Counted from the first letter of the stretch, positions 18,649 to 28,816 are shown. The stretch is DNA of 64,000 nucleotides from Erwinia pyrifoliae DSM 12163 (GCF_000026985.1 NC_017390.1:2005422-2069421); one strand, 5' to 3'. Notes: generated from the letters alone by a model not told the origin. Numbers and translations are program-made.

Positions 18649-21600
18649 ATGGTCAACATAAATGTAGAGGTTCCTGCTCAAGATATATTGCCACCGGGTA
18701 CTGATTACTCCGTCAATCTGGAACAATTCGCCAGGGACGAAAAAAACGCCGCCCTGACTCATCTTTTCGAATCAGCCAACAGCGAAGTCGGGACGCTTTC
18801 AGCCAAATCTTACGGATGCCTTATTAAAGAAGCATCAGGTGCTGTTCTGGCAACGTTAATACATTGGCGCCCCTGGCGCGGTGATGCCGCATGCAGAAAA
18901 AGTGAAGCCCGGGAAGTACTTTTACAAGGAAAAATAATTCAGCTTGAGGCAGAAGAAGCCCGTGTCTCTCTTAACTTACCAGATTGGCCGCAGCCGCTTA
19001 CATTATCGCTAAAGGGTAAAGCCGGGCTGGCTTTGGGCGCTGCTGCTGCACTGACTGGCGCAGGTCTCTGTTTAAGACAGGCAGGCAGAGATGCCCGTAA
19101 CAATCATTTCACACCAGACTATGGTGCTTCAGAAAAAGCCAGGGCTGCACCAGATAATGGGCTGCAAAGAATTTTTCATGGGGTTCCACACGTCAAGAGT
19201 ATCAGGGAGGGATCCGGGCCAGTCAGGCGACACATCGCTGAATCGCCGCCAGTACAAAACTGTTCAGATATCGTGCACGTTAAACCGCAGCGCAGATGCT
19301 ATAAAGTACGTGGTACCCCTTTCAGCCATCCTCCGGGCCAGGCTTCACAACCTGAAATCAGACCGTTAGATAAAAGAAGATTTATTATTGCCCCTTACCT
19401 TGATGACAAGGGCGCAGGCAATATAAGACCGACTACCTTGAAACCGACAGAAAACAACGCAGTCAAAATTGAAAAACTGTATGACTTTTCATGTATTGAT
19501 AAGCGTAAAGACTTATCCTGGGTTGATATCATCAGGCTGGTTGGGGTAACGCTTGGTTCGCCACTGAAAACGCTGGCAGAAGAATCACAAATTATACATC
19601 ACCAAAACACCCTGCATCAGGGGTGCCCCCCCAATGATAACAGTCAGCATCTGGCCGATATCGCGGGGCAAGTTGACACGGTATTAACTCAGGTTTTGAG
19701 TCTTCTTCCCAGTTCGTCTCCTCTTTGTGTACTGCAGCTGATGATTGGTCCGGCACTGGAGGTGTTCGCGAACCAGCTGGACGGAAAGCAGGTGGATTGG
19801 CAAAAAATAACCAACATCAACAAACAGCTAATACTGATGGCTCGTCAGACTATACCCACTCTGGCTCCTGATGAATTGATGATGTTATACGATAAAACAA
19901 AGATGACATCTCACAAGCCGGCATCTGGCGACGCTGAAATAATAAAGAAAAGGTTTGCTATAAAGGACGGGGAACTCACCGTAAAAATTCAGAATCAAGA
20001 ATATCTTTTCAAAGAAGACGCGTCCGGCGTCTCTTATGTTCAAAAGGATGGCGCAGCAGAAATAATTATTTTTAATACTGATACAGACCAATGGGAGTTT
20101 GCGAAAAAAATAAATCATCAAGATGTGTATCAGAAAAAACTAAAGCTTGATTATGGTATGGAAATAAAAAAACTGCCAGAAAACGGTGAATTTACTATCC
20201 ATGATTATGATGCAGTTAATAATTTATTTACCTTCACTAAAGACAAGGTTTCTTGCAAATCGGTACTGATGGATGGGTTTATTATTCCTGTTGAACAATT
20301 TAAGCTGGAGGGCAGGCAAACGGTGACTTTAGCATCACCCTCAAACAGGGCTGAAATGAGAGTTCTGCTAAAAGAAGGCAATAGCTGGTTTTTCGAAGCC
20401 GAATCAACGTTGATAGACGAAAATCTTGGGCTTCTTTTAGCGAGTAAAGGGAAAGGGGCCAGCCATCTCAGAGAGAACATGTTTACTAACATCCAGGATG
20501 ATGGGTTTAGTTACGACAAATTTAACAGGCCACAAATAAAATATAAAAACAAATATAGCCATGTCAGCCGGGTTACGGATTCGATCTATATGATTAATGA
20601 TATCCCGGGTAATTTTTTTGTTAAAGAAAATGGATATTTCACTCTGCAAAGTTCCGACGATATCATCAAAGGCCACGAAAGAGAAATCGCTGGTGACCTA
20701 CGGTTTGATAGCAGAAATAGCGTCTATATAGAGAGAGAGGCGCAGGGTTATCTTTTGGCTCAGGGTAAATTAACCGACAGTTCACCGAAAGTAATAATTG
20801 GTCCTGGTGTTTATCTGGACGCTAAGGGGAGTGTGATATTTTCAACAGCTAACAATAATTTTGAAGTGGCCTACTACAAAGGAGGTGTTCTTGAAGTTAA
20901 AAGGGGATATGATGATGGCAGCAAAAATATAGCGCTATATTTTGATGAGGGAACTTATTTTAGAGTGAGGAAGGAAAATGATATCCTCCCAAAAAAATAC
21001 AAAAAACTCAGTGGTTGTAAGCAAAAGCGCTCACCTGGCGCCTTATCAAAAACTTGCCTTCCAGTAATGATGACAGAAAGTCTAAATAAATTATTAAAAA
21101 ATGAAATTATAAGGGGGAATACAAGTAACAAGACCCTGTTAGATAAAGCTATTACAAGTAGTCAAAACGACGATTTTCCTAATTTAAAATATTCGACTGA
21201 AAATGGAAAGTTTTATTTTCTTCATGAAGGATGTTACTTTAGTGCTGAATGGATCAGCAAAGGCAACACGTTGAATCCTACCGGCAAACCCGCTATAAAA
21301 TTGTACGCCAAAGGTAATATATTTCGCAAACACAGAGATATTGCCATTATTACCAGTGAAATAAAAGATGGCAAGTACGAGCTGAAAACGACTGTTGAAT
21401 ACATCTCGGAGAAACTCAATATCGACGAGATGATGGCTGAGGATTTTAACCACAAACGCAGATACAGACGTATTTCGGGGTTGGACTCTCTTTCCAACGC
21501 AGTCAGGCAGGTTAACTTATCTGGCAAGCATTATTTCTCCAAAACCACGACGAAATTTACTCCTGACACGCCTGACGATACATTAAAAACAATTATACGA

Positions 21601-22482
21601 AAAAAATTCTATCCTGAAAGAGTGGTTAATAATCCAGACAATCTCGTAGAGATTCTGGGCGCAAAGGAGGTTTCACCATCACGGCCGTACTATCTGCGTG
21701 CTGTCGCTGCTGAAATAACTCAACATATTCAATATATCAGAGAAGAGCTATTGCCGGTGGTATTGATCGGGCTAAATAGCTTATCTGAGAATTACAGGGC
21801 CTATTTTGGAAAAATATTCAAAACTGATGATGCTAATTTTCTGATTAATTTTTCCGCCCGTTTATACAGTCGGCTGAGTAAGATAAGTAGCAATCTGAGC
21901 ATGAGTAAAATCTATTTATGCGCGCTTCATAATAATGCAGCCGGACTGCCCTCTGGGCAAAAACCCGTCGAAGAATACAGCTACCAGCAAATTCTAACCG
22001 CTAACGAAAGACAGCAGGGCACTTTTGCCACCACTCTTACCGACAGCAGTAAACGCATTTTCATTAATACAGACAAGCTCTATTTTATTGACCCTACAGC
22101 TGTTGGCCACACGCTGAGCGAAGAGTCATCGACAGATGTTGTCACTACGTTAATCCATGAAGGATCACACATTGGTCTTATGGCAACTGATATTGTTTAT
22201 TTCCCGAGGAATGAGGGCGTTATCGCTCCGATCCTCGATTCTATCGACTATATGAAGCAAGCCATCAGAAACAACAGGATAGTAAACAGGAACGACTTTA
22301 ACCGCCTGAATAATGAATATTTTGGCAGTATCTCAGTTTATAAAGAGATAAAGAATGATATTATGCAAAGGGATGATCTCGTCTATATCATTGAGAACGA
22401 TCCGGCTTATCTGGCTCATTTATTATTGAATAATGCAGATGGGTTAGCCATTTTGGCCAGAGATCTTTACGAACTATCCTAA
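18649..22482 (+). CDS. Giant protein with C-terminal HExxH (M35-like) metallopeptidase domain
   Basis: About 1277 residues, function not established. An N-terminal soluble region holds a hydrophobic glycine/alanine segment (LALGAAAALTGAGL) near residue 130. A conserved block around DKRRFIIAPYLDD to PTLAPDEL follows. The middle (about 420-950) is beta-rich, with repeated FxV/YxxxG-like strands. The C-terminus has HEGSH (H1170, E1171, H1174), then ATD (D1181), and near the end NAD (1262-1264). HExxH with a following Asp and a terminal NADxxxxxA block recalls aspzincins (peptidase M35). I infer a zinc protease-type toxin or effector. No signal peptide is seen. The ATG at 18649 with TGAGG upstream is chosen over the one at 18619, because it aligns with the start of the paralogue. 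The gene is AT-rich. Confidence 0.7.
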   Translation: MVNINVEVPAQDILPPGTDYSVNLEQFARDEKNAALTHLFESANSEVGTLSAKSYGCLIKEASGAVLATLIHWRPWRGDAACRKSEAREVLLQGKIIQLEAEEARVSLNLPDWPQPLTLSLKGKAGLALGAAAALTGAGLCLRQAGRDARNNHFTPDYGASEKARAAPDNGLQRIFHGVPHVKSIREGSGPVRRHIAESPPVQNCSDIVHVKPQRRCYKVRGTPFSHPPGQASQPEIRPLDKRRFIIAPYLDDKGAGNIRPTTLKPTENNAVKIEKLYDFSCIDKRKDLSWVDIIRLVGVTLGSPLKTLAEESQIIHHQNTLHQGCPPNDNSQHLADIAGQVDTVLTQVLSLLPSSSPLCVLQLMIGPALEVFANQLDGKQVDWQKITNINKQLILMARQTIPTLAPDELMMLYDKTKMTSHKPASGDAEIIKKRFAIKDGELTVKIQNQEYLFKEDASGVSYVQKDGAAEIIIFNTDTDQWEFAKKINHQDVYQKKLKLDYGMEIKKLPENGEFTIHDYDAVNNLFTFTKDKVSCKSVLMDGFIIPVEQFKLEGRQTVTLASPSNRAEMRVLLKEGNSWFFEAESTLIDENLGLLLASKGKGASHLRENMFTNIQDDGFSYDKFNRPQIKYKNKYSHVSRVTDSIYMINDIPGNFFVKENGYFTLQSSDDIIKGHEREIAGDLRFDSRNSVYIEREAQGYLLAQGKLTDSSPKVIIGPGVYLDAKGSVIFSTANNNFEVAYYKGGVLEVKRGYDDGSKNIALYFDEGTYFRVRKENDILPKKYKKLSGCKQKRSPGALSKTCLPVMMTESLNKLLKNEIIRGNTSNKTLLDKAITSSQNDDFPNLKYSTENGKFYFLHEGCYFSAEWISKGNTLNPTGKPAIKLYAKGNIFRKHRDIAIITSEIKDGKYELKTTVEYISEKLNIDEMMAEDFNHKRRYRRISGLDSLSNAVRQVNLSGKHYFSKTTTKFTPDTPDDTLKTIIRKKFYPERVVNNPDNLVEILGAKEVSPSRPYYLRAVAAEITQHIQYIREELLPVVLIGLNSLSENYRAYFGKIFKTDDANFLINFSARLYSRLSKISSNLSMSKIYLCALHNNAAGLPSGQKPVEEYSYQQILTANERQQGTFATTLTDSSKRIFINTDKLYFIDPTAVGHTLSEESSTDVVTTLIHEGSHIGLMATDIVYFPRNEGVIAPILDSIDYMKQAIRNNRIVNRNDFNRLNNEYFGSISVYKEIKNDIMQRDDLVYIIENDPAYLAHLLLNNADGLAILARDLYELS

Positions 22483-22839
22483 TAATGAGTGAGGAGCAAT
22501 AATCAGCAATATATCGGCCCAGAGATGACGTGGCTTCCTTTAGCAGTAGATTAGCTTTATCTTCCGCTGCAATATCGGATGAAACTATTTTACCCGGTAC
22601 TTATAGTGGGTATTGCACGCGGAATTCTTTCTTGAAAGAAAAATAAACGGATATTTAGTACAATATGCATCCTGTTCCATTGGTGATTAAAAAATAAATG
22701 GTGGGAATCATCTCAATTAAGTATTGCGAAATTATTAGCGTTATCTTATATCAATTCATCGTTTCCTCGCGTTTAGCACAAGAATATCATTGCTCTATAT
22801 GGTACCCATGGCCACCTTATTATCAAAAGAGGCTGTAAC
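22483..22839. other. AT-rich interval between the two giant paralogues
   Basis: About 357 bases with no gene. AAAGAGG just before 22840 is the ribosome-binding site of the second copy. No hrp-box-like GGAACC...CCAC pair is visible here or upstream of the first copy. Confidence 0.4.
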
Positions 22840-24273
22840 ATGCTTAATACAAACGAAAAGGTTAATTGTCAGGCCACACCTTCTCCCCATGCTGATACGA
22901 ATATAAACCTTGAGTATCACGCTCCTGACGGCAAGCCATCCCCTCTCACCGATCTGTTCGAAACTGCCAATAACAGTACTCAGGCATTTTCAACTTCGGC
23001 CGGTAGGCGTCCTTACATAAATGCAGTCCGTGCTGTATGGAAAGCGGTCGAATGCTGGCGGCCCTGGACCGTCAATAATGCATGCAGCGAGAGCATGGAA
23101 ACACAAGAAGTCCTTTTGCAAGGCAAAAGGCTTTATCTTGAGGCAAAAGAGGCCAGTCGCTCTCTATGCGATAAAGAAGGGATCGAGCCGCCCCCCTTTT
23201 CGCTAAAAGGTAAAGTGGGGCTTGCTTTGGGCGCAGCCGCAGCACTCACCGGGGCAGGGCTGTATTTCTGCAAGGGCACCAGAGACAAGCGTGACGATTG
23301 CTCTTTACAAGGTGGCAGAGCAGCTGGCGCTGTTACTGCGCCAGTGCCATTTTCGACCCGGTTGCAGCGGCCATCACTGCCTTATAACAAGGTCATTAAG
23401 GGTACAAGACATGTCAGGCGGCATCTTGCTGAAAGACAGACGGCTTCTGCACCGAAAAAAGGGCTTGTGGATGATGTCAAACCCGAATCGTTAAAAACAT
23501 GTTATAAGCCTTATGGTCTGTTAAAAATGCCTGTCCTGCAGAGAGTTCCTTGTGGTTTGCTTAACAAGCGTCGCCCGACTTTAAGAAAAAAAGTGACTAC
23601 CCGCCATCAGAGTTCGAAAACAACGATCTCCTCTCAGTCATTGAGCGAAACAACAACTCTCAGTACCACCCGTTTTCATCAAACAAGTGATTCAACCTTT
23701 AACATGAGTAAACCTTACCCTCCCAGGGGTTCAGGTCGGAATATCATGCCAGTTGATAAACGAAAATTTTTTATTTCGCCCGACCTCGATAGTCGGGATC
23801 TAACAGGCGCAGATCCCGTTACCATAACACCGACTAAAAACGGCCATATCAGCATCGAACAATTATTCGACTTTTCATGTGTTGATAAGCGGAAAGACTT
23901 ATCATGGGCAGATATCATCAGACAGATTGGTCTTACGCTGGGTTCTCCACTGAAATTGCTGCTGGAAGAGTCGCAGATTGTTCATCACCATAATACCCTG
24001 CGACAAGGATGTCCCACGGATAGCGAGAGGCAGCACCTTAGTAATATCACAGGCCAGATTGATGCCGGGTTAACACAAATCATGAGTTTCCTGCCTGGCT
24101 CGCAGCCTGTTGTCGTGCTGCAGCTGATCGTAGGGCCTGCGCTTGAAGTGTTCGCGGATCAGCTTGAAGGCAAGCCTACAGATGTGCAGAAAACAAATGA
24201 GCTCAACACACAGTTATTGCTTATGGCCCGACAGACCATCCCCACGCTGTCAGCTAATGAATTAACCCATTGA
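22840..24273 (+). CDS. N-terminal part of second giant paralogue
   Basis: 477 residues matching about the first 420 of the upstream giant protein: LTDLFETANN, ECWRPWTVNNAC, QEVLLQGKRLYLEAKEASR, GLALGAAAALTGAGLYF, VDKRKFFISPDLD, FDFSCVDKRKDLSWADIIR and QTIPTLSANEL. It has an extra Ser/Thr-rich linker (about 245-300) absent from copy 1. It has a good ribosome-binding site (AAGAGG). The frame ends at ANELTH with a TGA exactly where the beta-rich middle should begin. The product therefore lacks both the middle and the HExxH domain. It may be translated as a stub or as a separate N-terminal protein; more likely it is one half of a broken gene. Confidence 0.65.
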   Translation: MLNTNEKVNCQATPSPHADTNINLEYHAPDGKPSPLTDLFETANNSTQAFSTSAGRRPYINAVRAVWKAVECWRPWTVNNACSESMETQEVLLQGKRLYLEAKEASRSLCDKEGIEPPPFSLKGKVGLALGAAAALTGAGLYFCKGTRDKRDDCSLQGGRAAGAVTAPVPFSTRLQRPSLPYNKVIKGTRHVRRHLAERQTASAPKKGLVDDVKPESLKTCYKPYGLLKMPVLQRVPCGLLNKRRPTLRKKVTTRHQSSKTTISSQSLSETTTLSTTRFHQTSDSTFNMSKPYPPRGSGRNIMPVDKRKFFISPDLDSRDLTGADPVTITPTKNGHISIEQLFDFSCVDKRKDLSWADIIRQIGLTLGSPLKLLLEESQIVHHHNTLRQGCPTDSERQHLSNITGQIDAGLTQIMSFLPGSQPVVVLQLIVGPALEVFADQLEGKPTDVQKTNELNTQLLLMARQTIPTLSANELTH

Positions 24274-25447
24274 TACAATAAACAAACATACGGATATTGC
24301 TATTGTCTGCTGTGAGGTTATAAATGACAGGCACGAATTAAAAACGACCACCGAATATATATCGGAAAAGCTCAATATAAATGAAAATATGAGTGAGAAC
24401 TTTATAATAAACAGAAAGTACAATCATCTCTCCGGTTTCAATATTCTCGCCAACGCGGTCAGACAGGTTAGTTTGTCAGGCGATCATTATTTCTCACCGC
24501 TTTTGCTAAAATTTAGCCCGGATATCCCTGAACCCACTGTAACATCGCTTATCAGGAAGATCCTTTACCCTGAAAGAGTGTGTAACAATGATAAAAACGT
24601 CGTGGGGATTTATCGTGCTAAGGATATTACCAGCTCACATCCCTTCTATCTACGTGCCGTCGCACTAAAAATTACACACCATATCAGTCATATCAGGGAA
24701 GTGTTGATCCCGGCCGTGAGCAGAGCGCTTAATGAATTACCCTGGAACTATGAAAGCTATCTTGGTAACGTGCTGGGTACTGATAATATCGATTTTATTA
24801 TCAATTTTTCATCTCAACTGCTCACACGCCTCAATAAAATACGCAATAATTTAAATCTGGATAACGTCTATTTATGTGCGCTTAATAAGGATGCTTCCAG
24901 ATGGGAAACTGCGCAAGGGCCGGTTGAAAGATATTCATATCAGGAAATACTTACCCGGGAGGAGCGACGCGGCGGGACCTTTGCCTCTACTCTCACGGAT
25001 AAGAGCATGAGGATTTTTATTAATACGGATAAATTATATTATATCGATGCACAAAATCCTGACCAATTATTACAAGAGGAGGCAGCGACCGATGTGATCA
25101 CGACTCTGATTCATGAAGCATCTCATGTCGGAACCATGGCTACTGATATTGTTTATTTCCCGAGAAAAGATGGCACCATTGCCCCAATTCTCGATTCAAT
25201 TGGCGATATGAAGGAATTAATAAGAAATAATAAAGTGATAAAAACAAAAGATTTTAATCGCCTGAATAATGAATACTTTACCAGTATATCCGTTTATAAA
25301 GACATAAGAAGTCACATCATGGAGGCAGACAAGCTTGTCTATATCATAGAAAATGACCCTGCTTACCTGGCACATCTGTTGCTTCACAACGCTGATGGCT
25401 TAGCGATTCTGGCAAGAGATCTGTACCTAATCTCCGAAAAGGAATAA
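24266..25447 (+). pseudogene. C-terminal HExxH part of second giant paralogue, out of frame
   Basis: This frame opens at 24266 and aligns at once with copy 1 (NKHTDIAIVCCEV against FRKHRDIAIITSEI), so about 500 residues of the middle are deleted. The junction shifts the reading frame by one base relative to the upstream half. The first ATG is at 24389 (MSENFIINRKYNHLSGF), without a ribosome-binding site. The catalytic-looking parts are intact: HEASH followed by ATD, the block FNRLNNEYF, and the terminal NADGLAILARDLY, close to copy 1 throughout. Either it is a dead fragment, or it is expressed by reinitiation after the upstream stop about 120 bases earlier. Confidence 0.7.
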
Positions 25448-25532
25448 TACATTTTAGATTCAGCGGTTGTCAGGACAAAGTAACCTCGTATTACATGCCA
25501 GCAGTTAGGTAAGGTGTACAAATACCGGTAAT

Positions 25533-25552
25533 AGCCTGCTGGAAAGCAGGCT
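25533..25552. terminator. Hairpin between convergent genes
   Basis: AGCCTGCT/AGCAGGCT, a perfect 8-bp stem with GGAA loop, between the convergent paralogue and pepT-like stops. There is no clear T run on either side, so activity is uncertain. Confidence 0.45.
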
Positions 25553-25574
25553 TAACAGCCATTGATAATAAGGT

Positions 25575-26813
25575 TTAGCGCGACTGCGCCGCCAGCAGAC
25601 AGATTTTCTCCGCCAGCTGATAGGATTTCACAAAAGAGGGTATTGGCAGGAACTCAAATTTTGAGTGGAAGTTATGCGCCCCGGTGAAAAAGTTTGGCGT
25701 TAATAATCCTTTGGCTGACAGAGCAGCGCCATCGGTGCCGCCGCGCATCGGTATGATTTTGGGTTTGATCTCCAGCTGCGCCATCGCAAGAAAGATAAGA
25801 TCAATTGCCCGCCGATCGGCACCAATGGCATTACTGATATTGCTATAGGTATCGCTGATTTTCACTTCGACCTTAGCCGTTGGGTACGCCAGCCGGATTT
25901 TCTCGGCCACCTCGACAATTTGCTGTTTGCGCTGGGCAAATCCGCTCAGGTCGAAGTCGCGGATGCCGGCTTTAAGATGAGCCACGCTGGCATTGGCCTG
26001 TAAATCGTAGAACCAGATATATCCTTCACGCCCGGCAGTATGCTCCGGCGTTTGCAGGCGATCAAAATGGCCAATAAAGTCACAGGCCATCAGCAGGGGA
26101 TTCACCAGTACGCCTTTGCCCGACATCGGGTGAGCCGTGACTCCGGTCAGGGTAATGTCGGCAGCCGCCGCGTTGAAGTTTTCATACACCACTTCACCCA
26201 GCTCGCAGCAGTCGATGGTATAAGCAAAATCAACATCGAACCGACTGCTAAGATCCAGTGCCTTCGCGCCGCGCAGGCCGATCTCCTCATCCGGCACAAA
26301 CGCCACCACAATGTCGCCGTGCGCATCCTCGTCAGACAGGTTTTCCATCAGCGTCATGACTACCGCCACTGCCGCTTTGTTATCCGCACCCAGCACGCTG
26401 GTTCCGTCGCTAAAGATAATATCCTGTCCGTGATAGGCGTTTATTTCCGGGTGCTCCGCGCAACGCAGCCAGATATCTTCTGCGGTATTCAGGCACAGAT
26501 CCTCACCCTTAAAATGCAAGGTTTGCGGGTGAATATGCGGCGAAAGGCCGACATCGACGGTATCAATATGGGTGATAAACCCGATGCGCGGCGCGCCGGG
26601 GCGATGGCCTTTCTTCACTGCGGTGACGGTAGCGAACTCGTCAATCACCACGTCCTTCAGACCCAGGCTGCGCAACTCCGCTGCCAGCAGTTGCGCCATC
26701 TGATGCTGTTCAGTGGTGCTGGGCAACACATTCGAAGCGGCATCACTCTGGCTGCTCACCGCAAGATAGCGATAAAAACGTTGGGTTAACTGACGTGCGA
26801 GTGATTCATTCAT
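25575..26813 (-). CDS. Peptidase T-like tripeptidase (M20B)
   Basis: Cytoplasmic di-zinc aminopeptidase that removes N-terminal residues from tripeptides; 412 residues, close to the family length. Zinc and catalytic motifs in order: THIDTVD, SVLGADNKAAVAV (bridging Asp), VPDEEIGLRGA (general base Glu and zinc Glu), YTIDCCELGEV, and near the C-terminus RGGTDGAALS and TGAHNFHSKFEF (zinc His). It is similar to E. coli PepT but clearly diverged (for instance CCELGEV for GGGVGEL). It may therefore be a second PepT-like enzyme rather than the housekeeping pepT. It is divergent from an orphan dipeptide-binding protein gene, which suggests joint use of small peptides. Confidence 0.85.
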   Translation of the reverse strand: MNESLARQLTQRFYRYLAVSSQSDAASNVLPSTTEQHQMAQLLAAELRSLGLKDVVIDEFATVTAVKKGHRPGAPRIGFITHIDTVDVGLSPHIHPQTLHFKGEDLCLNTAEDIWLRCAEHPEINAYHGQDIIFSDGTSVLGADNKAAVAVVMTLMENLSDEDAHGDIVVAFVPDEEIGLRGAKALDLSSRFDVDFAYTIDCCELGEVVYENFNAAAADITLTGVTAHPMSGKGVLVNPLLMACDFIGHFDRLQTPEHTAGREGYIWFYDLQANASVAHLKAGIRDFDLSGFAQRKQQIVEVAEKIRLAYPTAKVEVKISDTYSNISNAIGADRRAIDLIFLAMAQLEIKPKIIPMRGGTDGAALSAKGLLTPNFFTGAHNFHSKFEFLPIPSFVKSYQLAEKICLLAAQSR

Positions 26814-26851
26814 AAAGTTTCCTTATTTTCTCAGACTAATGGAGTCTTGTC

Positions 26852-27004
26852 ATGTTGCAAAATGTGTTACTTATTAGTCCCTTTCCCATTGAGGCTGACC
26901 GTGCGCTGGCCATCTCAGGCTGGCTGACGATACCCGATAGCCGCCTGACGGGTGTTCAACGGGCGGGAAGTTTACCGCCGTTGATGGTTTACGCAACGCC
27001 TTGA
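26852..27004 (+). CDS. Possible 50-residue ORF before the dppA-like gene
   Basis: A short frame starting MLQNVLLISPFPIEADRA and ending LMVYATP, with GGAG seven bases before its ATG. It ends about 27 bases before the dppA-type start. No homology is recognised. It could be a leader peptide, a remnant, or chance. Confidence 0.25.
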   Translation: MLQNVLLISPFPIEADRALAISGWLTIPDSRLTGVQRAGSLPPLMVYATP

Positions 27005-27031
27005 TAATGTCAAATAAAAGTGAGGATGGAT

Positions 27032-28630
27032 ATGAAAAAAAGCCTGCTGCAGACGGCACTGGCGGCACTGATGTTGAGTATAGCCAGCGGTTCGCTGGCG
27101 AAAACCCTGGTGTATTGCTCGGAAGGTTCACCAGAAAACTTCAACCCGCAGTTGTTTACGTCCGGCATCAGCGTAGATGCCAGCGCGGTGCCGTTGTACA
27201 ACCGTTTGGTAGAGTTTATTCCCGGCACAACCCGGCTGGTACCCAGTTTGGCGGAGCGCTGGGATATCAGCCCGGACGGTAAGGTTTACACTTTCCATCT
27301 GCGCGGCGGCGTGAAATTTCACAGCAACAGGTTTTTCCAGCCTTCGCGTGATTTCAACGCCGACGACGTCATTTTCTCATTTATGCGTCAGAAGGATCCC
27401 GCCAATCCTTACCATAATGTCTCAAACGGGACTTACGCCAACTTCAACAGCCTGGAATTTGGCAGCCTGCTGCAAAACATCGAAAAGGTGGATGATCGTA
27501 CCGTGCGCTTCACCCTGGCACATGCGGAAGCGCCTTTTCTTGCCGACCTCAGCTGGTATTTCGCCTCTGTCCAGTCGGCAGAATACGCCGAGGCGATGCT
27601 AAAAGCCGGCACGCCTGAAAAGGTAGACCATGAGCCGATTGGCACCGGCCCTTTTGAACTGGTGCAATATCAGAAAGACTCGCGCATCCTGTTCCGCGCT
27701 TTCCCGCAATACTGGCAGGGCAGAGCAAAACTGGATCGGCTGGTTTACAGCATCACGCCCGATGCCTCAGTGCGCGCCGCAAGGCTTGAGAAAAATGAAT
27801 GCCAGGTGATGCCGCTCCCCAATCCGAACGATCTGTCACGGCTGCGGGCAAACCCCAATGTTAACGTCATGGAGAAAGCAGGCCTGAATACCGGGTATCT
27901 GGCATTCAATACTAAAAAAGCACCGCTGGACAACGTCAAGGTTCGTCAGGCGTTAAGCATGGCAATCAACAAACAGGCGATTATTGATGCAGTGTTTCTG
28001 GGAACCGGGACCATCGCGAAAAACCTGCTGCCGCCCGGAGTCTGGAGTGCGAATAAAGAATTAAAGGATTATGACTATGCACCGCAGCAGGCGAGAGCGC
28101 TGCTGAAGGAGGCGGGCATCGCGCCGGGAACCACGATCGATCTGTGGGCGATGCCGGTTCAGCGACCGTACAACCCGAATGCACGCCGCATGGCCGAGTT
28201 GATTCAGGCTGACTGGGCAAAAATTGGCATAAAGGCCAATATCGTCAGTTTTGAGTGGGGCGAGTATCTGTCCCGCATTCATCATAGTGAACACCAGGCG
28301 GCGCTAATGGGCTGGACTACCGCCACCGGCGACCCGGATAACTTCTTCAGCCCGCTATTTAGCTGCACGGCGGCGAACGGCGGCGGCAATGCGTCTAAAT
28401 GGTGCTATCCCCCGTTTGAACAGCTGATCAATAAGGCGCGCAGCGAGCAGGATCGGCAGCAGCGCAGCATATATTATCGTGAAGCGCAGCAAATGATGCA
28501 CGATTTGGCACCGGCAGTCATGATCGCTCACTCGACCCTCTTTGAACCGGTACGTAAAGAAGTCACTGGCTACCAGGTGGATCCCTTTGGTAAACATATC
28601 TTCTATCAGGTAGATATCAAACAGCCGTAG
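27032..28630 (+). CDS. Periplasmic dipeptide-binding protein, DppA-like
   Basis: Solute-binding protein of a peptide ABC importer (SBP family 5), 532 residues. A signal peptide MKKSLLQTALAALMLSIASGSLA comes first. Then come the DppA hallmarks: LVYCSEGSPENFNPQLFTSG, FHLRGGVKFH, PIGTGPFELVQYQ, and near the end GWTTATGDPDNFFSPLFSCTAANGGGNASKWCYPPFE. Two Cys residues in that last block match the DppA disulfide region. GAGGA precedes the ATG at 27032; earlier starts at 27020 and 27026 are less likely. No permease or ATPase genes (dppBCDF) follow. It must use a transporter encoded elsewhere or serve as a peptide sensor. It is divergent from the peptidase T-like gene. Confidence 0.9.
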   Translation: MKKSLLQTALAALMLSIASGSLAKTLVYCSEGSPENFNPQLFTSGISVDASAVPLYNRLVEFIPGTTRLVPSLAERWDISPDGKVYTFHLRGGVKFHSNRFFQPSRDFNADDVIFSFMRQKDPANPYHNVSNGTYANFNSLEFGSLLQNIEKVDDRTVRFTLAHAEAPFLADLSWYFASVQSAEYAEAMLKAGTPEKVDHEPIGTGPFELVQYQKDSRILFRAFPQYWQGRAKLDRLVYSITPDASVRAARLEKNECQVMPLPNPNDLSRLRANPNVNVMEKAGLNTGYLAFNTKKAPLDNVKVRQALSMAINKQAIIDAVFLGTGTIAKNLLPPGVWSANKELKDYDYAPQQARALLKEAGIAPGTTIDLWAMPVQRPYNPNARRMAELIQADWAKIGIKANIVSFEWGEYLSRIHHSEHQAALMGWTTATGDPDNFFSPLFSCTAANGGGNASKWCYPPFEQLINKARSEQDRQQRSIYYREAQQMMHDLAPAVMIAHSTLFEPVRKEVTGYQVDPFGKHIFYQVDIKQP

Positions 28631-28816
28631 CTAACACACGTTGATCATAGCGCACTAAGATGACGACCAGACGGCGACAGGTCTCAGGGGAGGCGCTGAC
28701 TTTGAGAATGTTGTGTGGACGATTAATGCACGGTCACTCAGCAATCGGTTCTGGCAAAACCTCTGCCCGTATTCTTTTAACATCGAACAGAACCGACTAA
28801 TAGCGGAAAAGCCAGG

